Positions 55,128-62,335 of a stretch of 64,000 nt of DNA are shown here, piece by piece. The notes beneath the pieces were generated by a model, which had not been told where the DNA came from, ran no database searches, and worked only from the letters and a program-made list of their open reading frames with translations. Source of the DNA: Pseudomonas sp. S09G 359 (GTDB lineage Bacteria > Pseudomonadota > Gammaproteobacteria > Pseudomonadales > Pseudomonadaceae). The stretch covers positions 3,377,501 to 3,441,500 of the forward strand of contig NZ_CP025263.1 of NCBI RefSeq assembly GCF_002843605.1, in the 5' to 3' direction. The translations under genes were made by a program, and so were the position numbers. Each line of letters begins with the position of its first letter. Within the stretch, counting starts at the first letter, position 1.

Positions 55128-55604
55128 ATGCTGTTCCAGTTCGTGACTCAAGTACGCTTCTCTTTGCCGCTTGCGGTCAGCGAAAATGGTGCTGTTTTTG
55201 GTGCACAAGCAAATCTAGGGATGTTCGTTTCATTCCCTTCGAGGCGAATACTCGCGTGGTTTCACGCGGCTGAGCGGCTCAGGAGCAAGGAGGGCGCACT
55301 ACGGCTCATGCTTCCCGGCCCGGTGCCCTCATTCGTCACCAAACTTGTGTGGATCAATGCACATGGTCTCACCGAAACGCACCGAACCGCTGATTTGATC
55401 GACGCATTTATGGAGCTCTTCTTTGACTACCCCGTTTCCGTCTATGGAAGCCAGGCACTAGTACGGCATATCCCCAGGCCTGTCTTTGACTTGCTCATCA
55501 ACGATACTGTGTCTCGTTACAACCGATATTTTATGGTAGCGGCTGGGAGCAATAGTGCAGGCGTCCTTGACAAGTTGGATTCGGCCCCACGGCTATTCAG
55601 TTGA
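55128..55604 (+). CDS. Unknown protein, fifth gene of the transposition operon
   Basis: A 158-residue protein I do not recognise. It begins MLFQFVTQVRFSLPLAVS and includes WFHAAERLRSKEGALRLMLPG, TKLVWINAHGLTETHRTADL and MELFFDYPVSVYG. No membrane segment, signal or catalytic motif. A strong ribosome site (GGAGGA) 6 bases upstream and a 21-bp gap from tniQ argue that it is made with the transposition proteins. It might be an accessory target or regulatory factor; that is inference from position only. Confidence 0.65.
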   Translation: MLFQFVTQVRFSLPLAVSENGAVFGAQANLGMFVSFPSRRILAWFHAAERLRSKEGALRLMLPGPVPSFVTKLVWINAHGLTETHRTADLIDAFMELFFDYPVSVYGSQALVRHIPRPVFDLLINDTVSRYNRYFMVAAGSNSAGVLDKLDSAPRLFS

Positions 55605-55667
55605 TTGTGTCTTTCATAGCATTTGTCACGTGCCAGAAGTCTTGTACTTTTAGATAGTGCCATTACC

Positions 55668-55713
55668 GACATCCCTTCTTGGAGGGATCACCTAGCGCAG
55701 GGCTAGTGATCCG
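55668..55713. terminator. Double hairpin between convergent genes
   Basis: ATCCCT/AGGGAT (about 55672-55690) and GGATCAC/GTGATCC (about 55686-55713) form two overlapping hairpins between the transposition operon and the XRE gene stop. No long T-run follows, so they may be alternative structures or a protein-binding site. Confidence 0.4.
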
Positions 55714-55727
55714 TCAACCCGAAATAA

Positions 55728-56201
55728 TCATTCTGGCTCACGCCAGTAACGACTGACCGTCATCTTGTTCACATCCAGATTCTGAGACGCCTGCGCCTGG
55801 GTTAAGCCCTGGGCTTTGCACTCCTGAATAGCGGTCTTCAAATCTCGATCAATCACTCGGCCGGCTGGCCTGCTGCGTAGCCCATTGTCATCCAACTCTG
55901 CCCGCGCTGCCGCGAGTGTGCCGGCGGCATCCAGTTCGCGCATCTGGTCTGCGAATCTCTCCACGAGCGCATCAACAGTTATGCCTTCCTGGATCAGCGT
56001 GGCTGCGCCGACTAGCAATAGGGGAGACGCCCCGTAGGCTTCCGACAAGTCCTGCAGCTTGTCCAATGTGGGGCTCGACTTGCCGTGCTCAAGCTGACTC
56101 AGGTACTGACGATTGCTCCCCTCGGGGATTGACTCTTGGGTCAACCCTTTGTGAGCTCGCAGCGCGCGAAGGATCGCGGCTAAAGGTACCTTCATCGACA
56201 C
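55728..56201 (-). CDS. XRE-type regulator with C-terminal second helix-turn-helix
   Basis: A 157-residue protein. The N-terminal HTH (LAAILRALRAHKGLTQESIP then NRQYLSQLEHGKSSPTLDKL) is XRE type. The C-terminus (DLKTAIQECKAQGLTQAQAS then QNLDVNKMTVSRYWREPE) looks like a second HTH of resolvase/recombinase type. Start: GTG 56201 has GAGGA 6 bases upstream; ATG 56207 and ATG 56195 are alternatives. It probably represses its own promoter, which contains an inverted repeat at 56238-56279. Confidence 0.8.
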   Translation of the reverse strand: MSMKVPLAAILRALRAHKGLTQESIPEGSNRQYLSQLEHGKSSPTLDKLQDLSEAYGASPLLLVGAATLIQEGITVDALVERFADQMRELDAAGTLAAARAELDDNGLRSRPAGRVIDRDLKTAIQECKAQGLTQAQASQNLDVNKMTVSRYWREPE

Positions 56202-56237
56202 AGGCATTCCTCAAAACCGAGGATGTAGCCATGTTGT

Positions 56238-56279
56238 GCCGTAACACTCTACCGTATATAGTAGTCGTACAGTTACGGC
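56238..56279. promoter_or_regulatory. Inverted repeat at the XRE gene promoter
   Basis: GCCGTAAC (56238-56245) and GTTACGGC (56272-56279) are perfect 8-bp arms; the 26 bases between include TATATAC-type -10 text read on the minus strand and a smaller CTAC...GTAG repeat. A likely operator for the adjacent XRE regulator. Confidence 0.5.
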
Positions 56280-56599
56280 GTTGGCGCGTGGCTCGACCTG
56301 CCTCGACATGGGTACAGGCAGGCGTGTGAGGGCAGCAGCTCAGGGCGACATCTCTCTACCAGATATCAATTTAGCCCTAAACCGTCGATTGTGATTTTTA
56401 TCCTCTACCCCTGGGCGAGCTGCAGAGCCTAGGTCAGCCGAGGTGACGTCGGATGTTGGTAATCAGCTGCAGAGGCGGCCTCGGAACCGGATGAAGGGCT
56501 CAAAGCGCGAAGTCGATAGCGGTGGTCTCCGGAATCGGTGTGCAGCGAACAGAACAGCGTGATGTGCCGAGAGGCCTGGATTTAAGCGAGGAACCACCT

Positions 56600-56965
56600 G
56601 TGAGCCACACAGCATTGCCAGACCCTTCGGCTTTCATGGTCAAAACCTTCGGGTCGACGATAAGAGACCTCAGCTTCAACAGGCTACCAACGGTGATTCA
56701 AAAGGCGAAAGCGGCGATACCAGATGACGACGTGGTGGGTTTTTTTTTATGCGCGCTGTATCGACCTCCGCGGATGACCGGGTTGATCTTCTGTAACCGC
56801 ATAAGCCTCCTGCCTCCGGGTCTGCCAGCTCATACGCCGCCAGTTGTAAGGCGGTTTCACCGCAACGGTTACCTGGTGGTGGAGGCGGACACGGGCGGAT
56901 TGTTTGTGGTGGCCCACCATTACTTCGAAAACGGTGCTATCAGGCCTTTTTTCGAAGTGCATTGA
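56600..56965 (+). CDS. Small paralogue A of the island family, unknown
   Basis: A 121-residue protein. Its core GFFLCALYRPPRMTGLIFCN, then GYLVVEADTGGLFVVAHHYF and ENGAIRPFFEVH, matches the protein at 60950 residue by residue in many places and the proteins at 57018, 58283 and 58608 more distantly. GTG 56600 has GAGGAA 6 bases upstream; ATG 56636 would give a 109-residue form. Small alpha/beta protein, no catalytic residues evident. Function unknown. Confidence 0.65.
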   Translation: MSHTALPDPSAFMVKTFGSTIRDLSFNRLPTVIQKAKAAIPDDDVVGFFLCALYRPPRMTGLIFCNRISLLPPGLPAHTPPVVRRFHRNGYLVVEADTGGLFVVAHHYFENGAIRPFFEVH

Positions 56966-57017
56966 ACACAGGTCATCAACACAGGACATCACGCTGGGAC
57001 AGATCGAGTGAATTGCT

Positions 57018-57368
57018 ATGCCTGCAGACTATAAATCCTTGAACAGCTTGCAGACCGCCGCGGAGGTCAAGCCGACCTCGATTCCCGCGAGTGTCGAGCG
57101 TGCTATAGCCGTGCAGTTTGAATTTTCGGCCACCGCTTACATGTGCTGCGCGAGCGTGGATCACGAAATCAACTGCTTGGTAGGTGTGGTTTACCAGGAA
57201 CAACGCGGGCGTTTTCGAGATGGAGCGACCGTTCGGACGTCCTCGCTACGTCGAAGGTTCGAGAGCCACGGATACCACGTCTTCGAAACAAGCAATGGCA
57301 GCTCATACGTTGTTTGCGAGTGGGCGCCGGACGGAATGAGCCCACGATTTTCTGGCGTACGCCACTAG
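57018..57368 (+). CDS. Small paralogue B of the island family, unknown
   Basis: A 116-residue protein. After a variable N-terminus it shows AYMCCASVDHEINCLVGVVY, then GRFRDGATVRTSSLRRRFES and HGYHVFETSNGSSYVVCEWA. The order strand, DG-x-V-(R/Q)TS-x-L helix, GY strand, YVV strand is shared with paralogues A, C, D and E. I believe small Pseudomonas proteins annotated DUF6957 share this pattern, but I could not check. It lies 52 bp after paralogue A. Confidence 0.65.
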   Translation: MPADYKSLNSLQTAAEVKPTSIPASVERAIAVQFEFSATAYMCCASVDHEINCLVGVVYQEQRGRFRDGATVRTSSLRRRFESHGYHVFETSNGSSYVVCEWAPDGMSPRFSGVRH

Positions 57369-57548
57369 GCATTTGGGACACGAATCCCGCAAGTAAAGAC
57401 GTTACAGGCCACATGAACGATCAAACGTATTCGGAAACAGCAAAGCTCATAACGGTGCCGGCGAGGTGGTCAAACAGGTGTGCGAATACTCACACCGAGC
57501 AATCTCTAAACCACCTTGAAACACAGCAAATTCATAAGTGACCGAGCG

Positions 57549-58283
57549 ATGAAGCTACGAATTTACTCAGACCTGCATAACGAATTTCACCGCTTTGATC
57601 CGCCGGCGCTCGATCCCGACGTCGACTTGGTCATTCTTGCGGGTGACATCGACAAGAAGGCCCGTGGCGTGAAGTGGGCAAATGAAACGTTCAGTTGCCC
57701 AACCGTGTACATCAGCGGCAACCACGAATTTTATGACGGCCACTTCGATCGAACTCTTCAAAAAATGCGAGACGCCGCTGAGCCCCATGTCCATCTGCTC
57801 GAGAACCAAAGCATCATCATCAACGGCACTCGCATCTTGGGCACCGCAGCGTGGACGGACTTTTCCGCAACGGGCGACCAGGTGGCTGCGAGCAGGATGG
57901 CTTGGGAGTGGATGAACGACTTCAACTACATCCGGGCTGATGCGGGATACCGACGCCTGAGACCCGATGACCTCGTCACTCGCAACCATGCCGCCAAGGC
58001 CTGGCTGGCCCAGCAGCTTGCCCAGCCTTTTGAAGGCAAAACGATCGTCGTCACTCACCACGCCCCATCACCTGTAGTTGTGGGAACGAAGCATGACGGG
58101 CATCTGAATGCGGCTTACACCAACGACTGGCCCAGACTCATCGAGAAGGCGGATTTGTGGGTCTTTGGCCATACGCACCAAGCTGTGGACGTCGAGCTGG
58201 CAGGCTGCAGAGTGGTCTCCAATCCCCGGGGTTATCCCAACGAGCAGACTGGCTTTGACCCGTTTTTTGAGATTTCGATTTGA
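57549..58283 (+). CDS. Calcineurin-like metallophosphoesterase
   Basis: A 244-residue phosphoesterase with the full dimetal motif set: YSDLHNEF (D-x-H), LAGDIDKKA (GD), SGNHEFYDG (GNH), TIVVTHHAPSP (H) and VFGHTHQAVD (GHTH). Members hydrolyse phosphodiesters of nucleotides or nucleic acids; the substrate here is unknown. ATG 57549 is preferred to 57516 because it gives the MKLRIYSDLH start; AGCG-type RBS is weak. Its stop overlaps the next small gene as TGATG, so it is co-translated with paralogue C. Confidence 0.88.
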   Translation: MKLRIYSDLHNEFHRFDPPALDPDVDLVILAGDIDKKARGVKWANETFSCPTVYISGNHEFYDGHFDRTLQKMRDAAEPHVHLLENQSIIINGTRILGTAAWTDFSATGDQVAASRMAWEWMNDFNYIRADAGYRRLRPDDLVTRNHAAKAWLAQQLAQPFEGKTIVVTHHAPSPVVVGTKHDGHLNAAYTNDWPRLIEKADLWVFGHTHQAVDVELAGCRVVSNPRGYPNEQTGFDPFFEISI

Positions 58284-58624
58284 TGACCAATTTTTCCCAT
58301 AAGCGTGTCGCGGAGAAGGAAGCCGTCGAGCGTCAGAGCCAGGAGATTCCTAGTGCCGTCATCCGAGCTCAAGCCATGGATTGGGGTGTGACCGTTGATG
58401 CTTATCTATACGATGCGGCAAGGGTAGGGCAGCGATATGCAGCGATCGTGTATGGGGATAAAGCCGGGGCTAGTCTCGACGGCATGACCGTTGCCACCCC
58501 ACCGCTGGAACTTGTGAAAGCCCGGTCGGGATATAAGCTGATGCGTACTCCAGGCGGGGATCAGCACTTTCTGATCGTGAGTGAGCTGGGCGCCGAGGGA
58601 CATGCTAATGACATCCAGCATTGA
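58283..58624 (+). CDS. Small paralogue C, coupled to the phosphoesterase, unknown
   Basis: A 113-residue protein: a charged helical start (EKEAVERQSQEIPSAVIRAQ), then VDAYLYDAARVGQRYAAIVY, LDGMTVATPPLELV, SGYKLMRTPGGDQHFLIVSE. The second half keeps the strand/DG/GY/G-x-x-(Y/F)(V/L)(V/I)V order of its neighbours. Start ATG 58283 overlaps the phosphoesterase stop; its own end overlaps paralogue D by 17 bp. The tight coupling suggests a shared function with the phosphoesterase. Confidence 0.65.
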   Translation: MTNFSHKRVAEKEAVERQSQEIPSAVIRAQAMDWGVTVDAYLYDAARVGQRYAAIVYGDKAGASLDGMTVATPPLELVKARSGYKLMRTPGGDQHFLIVSELGAEGHANDIQH

Positions 58625-58931
58625 GGTTCCTACCGAACTTGTTCAAGCTGCATCGCTGAGCTTCAAATTTAGGATCAGTGGATTTCTATGGCGCGCGTTC
58701 CCTCACGGGGCGTGCCTGGCTGGTGAGATTCACGGGGATTCGAGTGAGCGCTTTCTGGAGGGTGGTCTGATACAGACCTCAGCCATCATGCAACTGACTA
58801 GGGAGCATGGGTATTTGCTTGCCCATACGTTCACGGGCAGCTGCTATGTGCTCGTCCAGCCGGCCGGCGCCGTGGAACAGTATTTTGGACACCTCTATAC
58901 GCACGAGGTACCACAGGGATTGGAGGATTGA
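58608..58931 (+). CDS. Small paralogue D, unknown
   Basis: A 107-residue protein: FRISGFLWRAFPHGACLAGE, then FLEGGLIQTSAIMQLTREHG and YLLAHTFTGSCYVLVQ. GAGGGA 7 bases before ATG 58608 decides the start within the end of paralogue C. The stop overlaps the next start as TGATG. Pattern shared with A, B, C and E; function unknown. Confidence 0.65.
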   Translation: MTSSIEVPTELVQAASLSFKFRISGFLWRAFPHGACLAGEIHGDSSERFLEGGLIQTSAIMQLTREHGYLLAHTFTGSCYVLVQPAGAVEQYFGHLYTHEVPQGLED

Positions 58932-59335
58932 TGCATCGACTACATATTGCGGAGGCCATCGCGCTCGACGGCGAGCCTCTGTCTGGGGCGTCCGAAGCGG
59001 AAGCCGAGCTTATCAAGACACGTGTCGCAGAAACGGGTAAAGCATACTGTGCTGCGGTTGCTTGGGTCATTATTGATGTACTCGATGTGGATGCCGACCA
59101 GTTGGCTGCCATAGGACGGTTACCCATTGTCTTGTTCACCCATAGTGTGCTGCTTCACAGTTCCGGAGATTATGAGAACAACGAGCGCATCAAGACCGGC
59201 TACGCGACCAGCTACGATGGCCGGGGCATCTTTGAAACCAGTGACACGATTTTTGTGCTCGTGGGCCAGGGCTTCAGAAAGTCTGTCTCGATCGAGCTTC
59301 TGAATCAGGTTCCCTCTAGATCTTGGGCACCTTAA
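58931..59335 (+). CDS. Small protein F, possible distant relative of the paralogue family
   Basis: A 134-residue protein: an acidic N-terminal half (GASEAEAELIKTRVAETGKAY, split by length), VIIDVLDVDADQL, then LFTHSVLLHSSGD, RIKTGYATSYDG and GIFETSDTIFVLVGQGF. The end resembles the I-(Q/R)T ... ET-x-(N/D)T-x-(Y/F)VL-x-G pattern I associate with Pseudomonas DUF6957 proteins. TGATG coupling to paralogue D places C, D and F in one translation unit with the phosphoesterase. Confidence 0.6.
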   Translation: MHRLHIAEAIALDGEPLSGASEAEAELIKTRVAETGKAYCAAVAWVIIDVLDVDADQLAAIGRLPIVLFTHSVLLHSSGDYENNERIKTGYATSYDGRGIFETSDTIFVLVGQGFRKSVSIELLNQVPSRSWAP

Positions 59336-59458
59336 CTCAATTGCCTTCATGCGGCGTTTAAGAATCGAAGGACGAGATGCCCGTGTGGCCCCCATAGAGC
59401 TCCTGCTTTAAAGGATAAGAAAGCGATACTCAAAGGAAGACGTCCCAGTGAGGTCAAT

Positions 59459-60796
59459 ATGAATACGGATATTCTCGATGCTTTAAAGAGGCTATGGGAG
59501 CTCCAGCAGCTTGGGCCTGACGGGCTATGGAAGGAACCCGCCTTCGATGAGTTGCGAAAGGCGTGTGCGGCCAAGTATCAGCAAGGTAAGGGAACGTTCG
59601 GGCTCACATTCGCCTTGGATCATGCGCTGAAATCGTTGGGCCTGGCGTGCTTGTCTCCATCGTCAAGGCAGTCCAGCTCGTTTGACCCAACCCTCGCCTC
59701 GAGCATGCTTGAAGCTGCGTTCACCCAGAAGACGATACGACGTCGTTACCTGTGCCCGCTCGACTTGGCTGAGCAGATTCCACCAATGACTTTCGGAAAT
59801 GCTAGGGTCGCGGTGCTCACTGCTGCGGAGCTAGAGGTGCTCTTCGATAGGTCGCGACTCGCCAGGTACTATCCCAATCAGGATCTCAATTTCGAGGGTT
59901 TCTCTCAATTTCACTGGCTCATAGTTGAAGAGATTGTAGCGACGGGAAAGGATGCTGGTGATCGAGCTGTGCCTGCCTTCTCGATGATGATGAGTAGAGA
60001 CTTCGGTGAGATTGATCCTCATAAAAGCCGTTTCCCAGCTGCTGTAGAGAAAGCGCTTTTTTTCTTGCTGCTCGCGCGGTGGGAGGAGTGGGCGATGATG
60101 CCCGAGGTCGATTGGCGAGGTTTTCGGATCCCTTGGATTTATCAGCTAGACGATGACTTATTTGTCGCGCCATCAATCCCGCGAAGCCCAGACAGCCTGT
60201 CTTGGGAACCGTATATTTACCAGGATCAATGGGGAGAGCCTGAGGAGATTCAGAGACCGGTAGAGCTAAGGCTTACTGATGCCGCCACCGAATTCCTTGC
60301 GGGCCTAGGAGATGCCCACTGGCAAGCCTTCCAGTCTGCCTTGGACTCTGAGCTGTTCGAAACTCCGGTCATGCATTTTCTGGTTCGAGGATTTCTGTCG
60401 GATGGCATCGACGAGTTCATGGCCCACTTGACCACCGTCGAGGCGGCCCTGGGGTTGCAAGATGACCATGATTTCAACAACCGTCGCAATTTCCCAAAAA
60501 TAAGTGCCACCAAGAGGGTCGCTAGGCGTTTAGCCGCGGCCCTGAATGATGCCGGTGCTGCTGACGTCTATGACGTGCTTTTCAACGTTAGGAGCGCGTT
60601 CATTCATGGCCGTGGGGGCATGAACAAAATACCCACCGCGCAGCGCGTTCAGGCACGAACGATTGCATCAAAAGCCTGTGCAGCCTTGGTTGATTTGGCG
60701 AGTCAGTCGAGGCAGTCCCGCGACGAAATTCTCGACGATTTATTGGAAAAAGGGGTGAGGCTCGTCGGTATGCACCAGCCCAAGCGCTCCCGGTGA
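59459..60796 (+). CDS. Large unknown protein with C-terminal HEPN-like R-x4-H motif
   Basis: A 445-residue protein with no signal or membrane segment. The N-terminal 300 residues are unrecognised. The last 140 residues are helical (DEFMAHLTTVEAALG, ATKRVARRLAAALNDAG) and contain R378-SAFI-H383 in NVRSAFIHGRGG, the R-x4-6-H signature of HEPN domains, of the Apea type. HEPN proteins are often RNases in phage defence or toxin systems. It follows the small-paralogue operon by 123 bp. The catalytic role is inference; a non-enzymatic HEPN is possible. Confidence 0.65.
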   Translation: MNTDILDALKRLWELQQLGPDGLWKEPAFDELRKACAAKYQQGKGTFGLTFALDHALKSLGLACLSPSSRQSSSFDPTLASSMLEAAFTQKTIRRRYLCPLDLAEQIPPMTFGNARVAVLTAAELEVLFDRSRLARYYPNQDLNFEGFSQFHWLIVEEIVATGKDAGDRAVPAFSMMMSRDFGEIDPHKSRFPAAVEKALFFLLLARWEEWAMMPEVDWRGFRIPWIYQLDDDLFVAPSIPRSPDSLSWEPYIYQDQWGEPEEIQRPVELRLTDAATEFLAGLGDAHWQAFQSALDSELFETPVMHFLVRGFLSDGIDEFMAHLTTVEAALGLQDDHDFNNRRNFPKISATKRVARRLAAALNDAGAADVYDVLFNVRSAFIHGRGGMNKIPTAQRVQARTIASKACAALVDLASQSRQSRDEILDDLLEKGVRLVGMHQPKRSR

Positions 60797-60949
60797 CTTC
60801 GCCCCGGCAAGGTGAGAGGTTGCGCAGGATGAGAATCAAACTTGCCGGCCTCGCGTCAAACGTATGGAGTCTACGATCAGACACTCAACTCCTGCTATGA
60901 GTGAGCGCTTCGCGCTCTAAGCCGAACACCTAGACACAAGCCTATTCAA

Positions 60950-61252
60950 ATGAGCGAATTCTGGTTCAACAAGCTACCCGACGCCATTGCAAAAGCACGA
61001 TCAGCTGTCGATCCTGAAGGGATTGCAGGGTACCTGCTGTGTGCCTTGGAGCGACGGGGAAGGGTGACGGGTATGCTGTTTTGCGATCTAAGCGGCGGCT
61101 TGCGCGACGGATCTCCTATTCAGACCGGCGTCATCGAAGACCGTGCCTGGGTAGAGGATTACGAGCTCGTCATCGCAGCTGACGGTGTCTATGTTGTCGC
61201 GCATCGTTCGCACGAGAACGGTGCTATGGATCCCGTCGTCTGCTGGCACTGA
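60950..61252 (+). CDS. Small paralogue E of the island family, unknown
   Basis: A 100-residue protein, the closest relative of paralogue A: FWFNKLPDAIAKARSAVD matches FNRLPTVIQKAKAAIP, and GYLLCALERRGRVTGMLFCD matches GFFLCALYRPPRMTGLIFCN, ending VYVVAHRSHENGAMDPVVCW against LFVVAHHYFENGAIRPFFEV. Small, soluble, no motif. The two copies flank the other paralogues, the phosphoesterase and the HEPN-like gene. Confidence 0.68.
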   Translation: MSEFWFNKLPDAIAKARSAVDPEGIAGYLLCALERRGRVTGMLFCDLSGGLRDGSPIQTGVIEDRAWVEDYELVIAADGVYVVAHRSHENGAMDPVVCWH

Positions 61253-61661
61253 CCTAGGCATGGATCGCACCGGCCTCCCGCGGCTGCTTACCTTATCCAC
61301 CTCGGCTATACGGACAGTATGAGTCCACCTGGAGAATTGCATTCCACTTGCCCACCCGTTTGCATCGCAACTGACCAGCCATTTGCATTCGACTTGCCCA
61401 GTTAATTGCCTCGGATCTGCCCAGCTCACTGGACGCGTCTTGACCGGCAGTAATCGGCCAAAAGCGGCCATTCGACTTGGTTTCCGTTCTGATTGAAATA
61501 CCATCGGTCTCAGCAGGTGCCCATGTATAGGCATGGCACCCGGAGGCCATCATGTTCGTCTCATCATTGAAGACCGATGTGACTACAGCTACCCTATTCC
61601 GTATAGGCATAGATATCCGGGCTAGATAACGCCTTCTTTTTCCGTCCACCACCACTAAATG
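61253..61661. other. 409-bp gap with tandem repeats and insertion sequence debris
   Basis: No gene. It holds the 23-bp-period repeats at 61337-61428 and a 25-codon frame at 61552-61629 ending LFRIGIDIRAR, vaguely like the N-terminus of an IS110-type transposase but too short to claim. Confidence 0.45.
61337..61428. repeat. Four tandem 23-bp-period repeats, probable insertion sequence end
   Basis: Units begin at 61337, 61360, 61383 and 61406, exactly 23 bp apart: TTGCATTCCACTTGCCCACC, TTGCATCGCAACTGACCAGC, TTGCATTCGACTTGCCCAGT, TTGCCTCGGATCTGCCCAGC. A weaker fifth may start at 61429. Regular direct repeats of this kind occur at transposase-binding ends, for example of IS21-family elements. 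No transposase gene adjoins. Confidence 0.65.
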
Positions 61662-62213
61662 TTACAACTCGGATAGCCTAACTATCATTTTATAAGCGTC
61701 TTCACGAGCAATGGGGATTACTGATCGATGAAGGATGATTCCTTCAATCAAAGCGTCTAGCGCGACTGCTGACAAAGGGGAGAAATAGAGTTCGAGTGAA
61801 ACTCTGATTTCGAGCATCCAGTCTCTCATAACATTCTTCATGACAGGGTTACGGCCCGCAAAAATATAGAGTTCGCAAGTCAGTTGGATCGTTCTAGTGC
61901 CGAATGTGGATCTTTCAAAGATTACATCCACTATCGCATGGCAAGCGTCTTCTTTAGTCTTTGCTTTTCGAATTGCTGCTGCAAATCGAGTAGATACGCA
62001 TTGAGCCAACAGCTGAAATGCCTCTAGCAGCAGCTCCTGCATGCTCGGAAAATAGTGTGTAAGTGAACCGAGAGGCACGCCCGACAGTTCGGAAATTTTT
62101 CGGTACGTTGTGCATGCAACCCCGTGCAGCTCGATGCAGTCTAGGGTTGCGTTGAGGATATGCTCCCTACGATGAGGGTCTTGCCGCCAAGTCTTCCGTT
62201 TCTCGTTCGTCAT
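61662..62213 (-). CDS. TetR-family transcriptional regulator
   Basis: A 183-residue regulator: HTH near the N-terminus (REHILNATLDCIELHGVACT then YRKISELSGVPLGSLTHYFP), then a helical ligand-binding domain. It probably represses itself and the MFS gene through the perfect palindromes at 62256 and 62308, which lie just upstream of its start. The effector is unknown. Confidence 0.92.
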   Translation of the reverse strand: MTNEKRKTWRQDPHRREHILNATLDCIELHGVACTTYRKISELSGVPLGSLTHYFPSMQELLLEAFQLLAQCVSTRFAAAIRKAKTKEDACHAIVDVIFERSTFGTRTIQLTCELYIFAGRNPVMKNVMRDWMLEIRVSLELYFSPLSAVALDALIEGIILHRSVIPIAREDAYKMIVRLSEL

Positions 62214-62255
62214 GCATGCTCCTATCTCAGCCAGCTGACATTAGCATAGGACGTA

Positions 62256-62277
62256 AAATCGTACAACTGTACGATTT
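62256..62277. promoter_or_regulatory. TetR-type operator palindrome 1
   Basis: Arms AAATCGTACA and TGTACGATTT, perfect 10-bp inverted repeats with a 2-base spacer, 43 bp upstream of the TetR gene start. Confidence 0.8.
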
Positions 62278-62307
62278 CATTGACCTTGATTAGCGCTCAC
62301 AGTAGGA

Positions 62308-62335
62308 TAGAAACCGTACATCTGTACGGTTTCTA
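62308..62335. promoter_or_regulatory. TetR-type operator palindrome 2
   Basis: Arms TAGAAACCGTACA and TGTACGGTTTCTA, perfect 13-bp inverted repeats with a 2-base spacer. It shares the CGTACA/TGTACG core with palindrome 1, 52 bp away, marking one regulator's site. Confidence 0.8.

Larger units (their letters stand above)
50728..55604 (+). mobile_element. Tn7/Tn5053-type transposition module (five-gene operon)
   Basis: Five co-directional genes: DDE transposase, TniB/TnsC-type ATPase, a second ATPase-like protein, TniQ and an unknown. The first three junctions overlap; the fifth follows by about 20 bp behind TTTGGAGGAAAT. Codon use is AT-richer than the flanking core. No TnsA endonuclease and no resolvase are seen, so excision would follow the Tn5053 or cointegrate route. 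Ends and target duplication were not found; the coordinates cover genes only. Confidence 0.8.

Noticed and set aside
50728..55604. CRISPR-associated transposon
   Set aside because: No cas genes and no CRISPR repeat-spacer array anywhere in the window.
56600..61252. Integron cassette array
   Set aside because: Small genes in series suggested cassettes, but no attC-like recombination sites were seen between them and several genes overlap, which cassettes do not.
61337..61428. CRISPR array
   Set aside because: The 23-bp period has no spacer between units; the units diverge along their length.
61552..61629. IS110-type transposase remnant
   Set aside because: Only about 10 residues (LFRIGIDIR) resemble such a start; too short to support.
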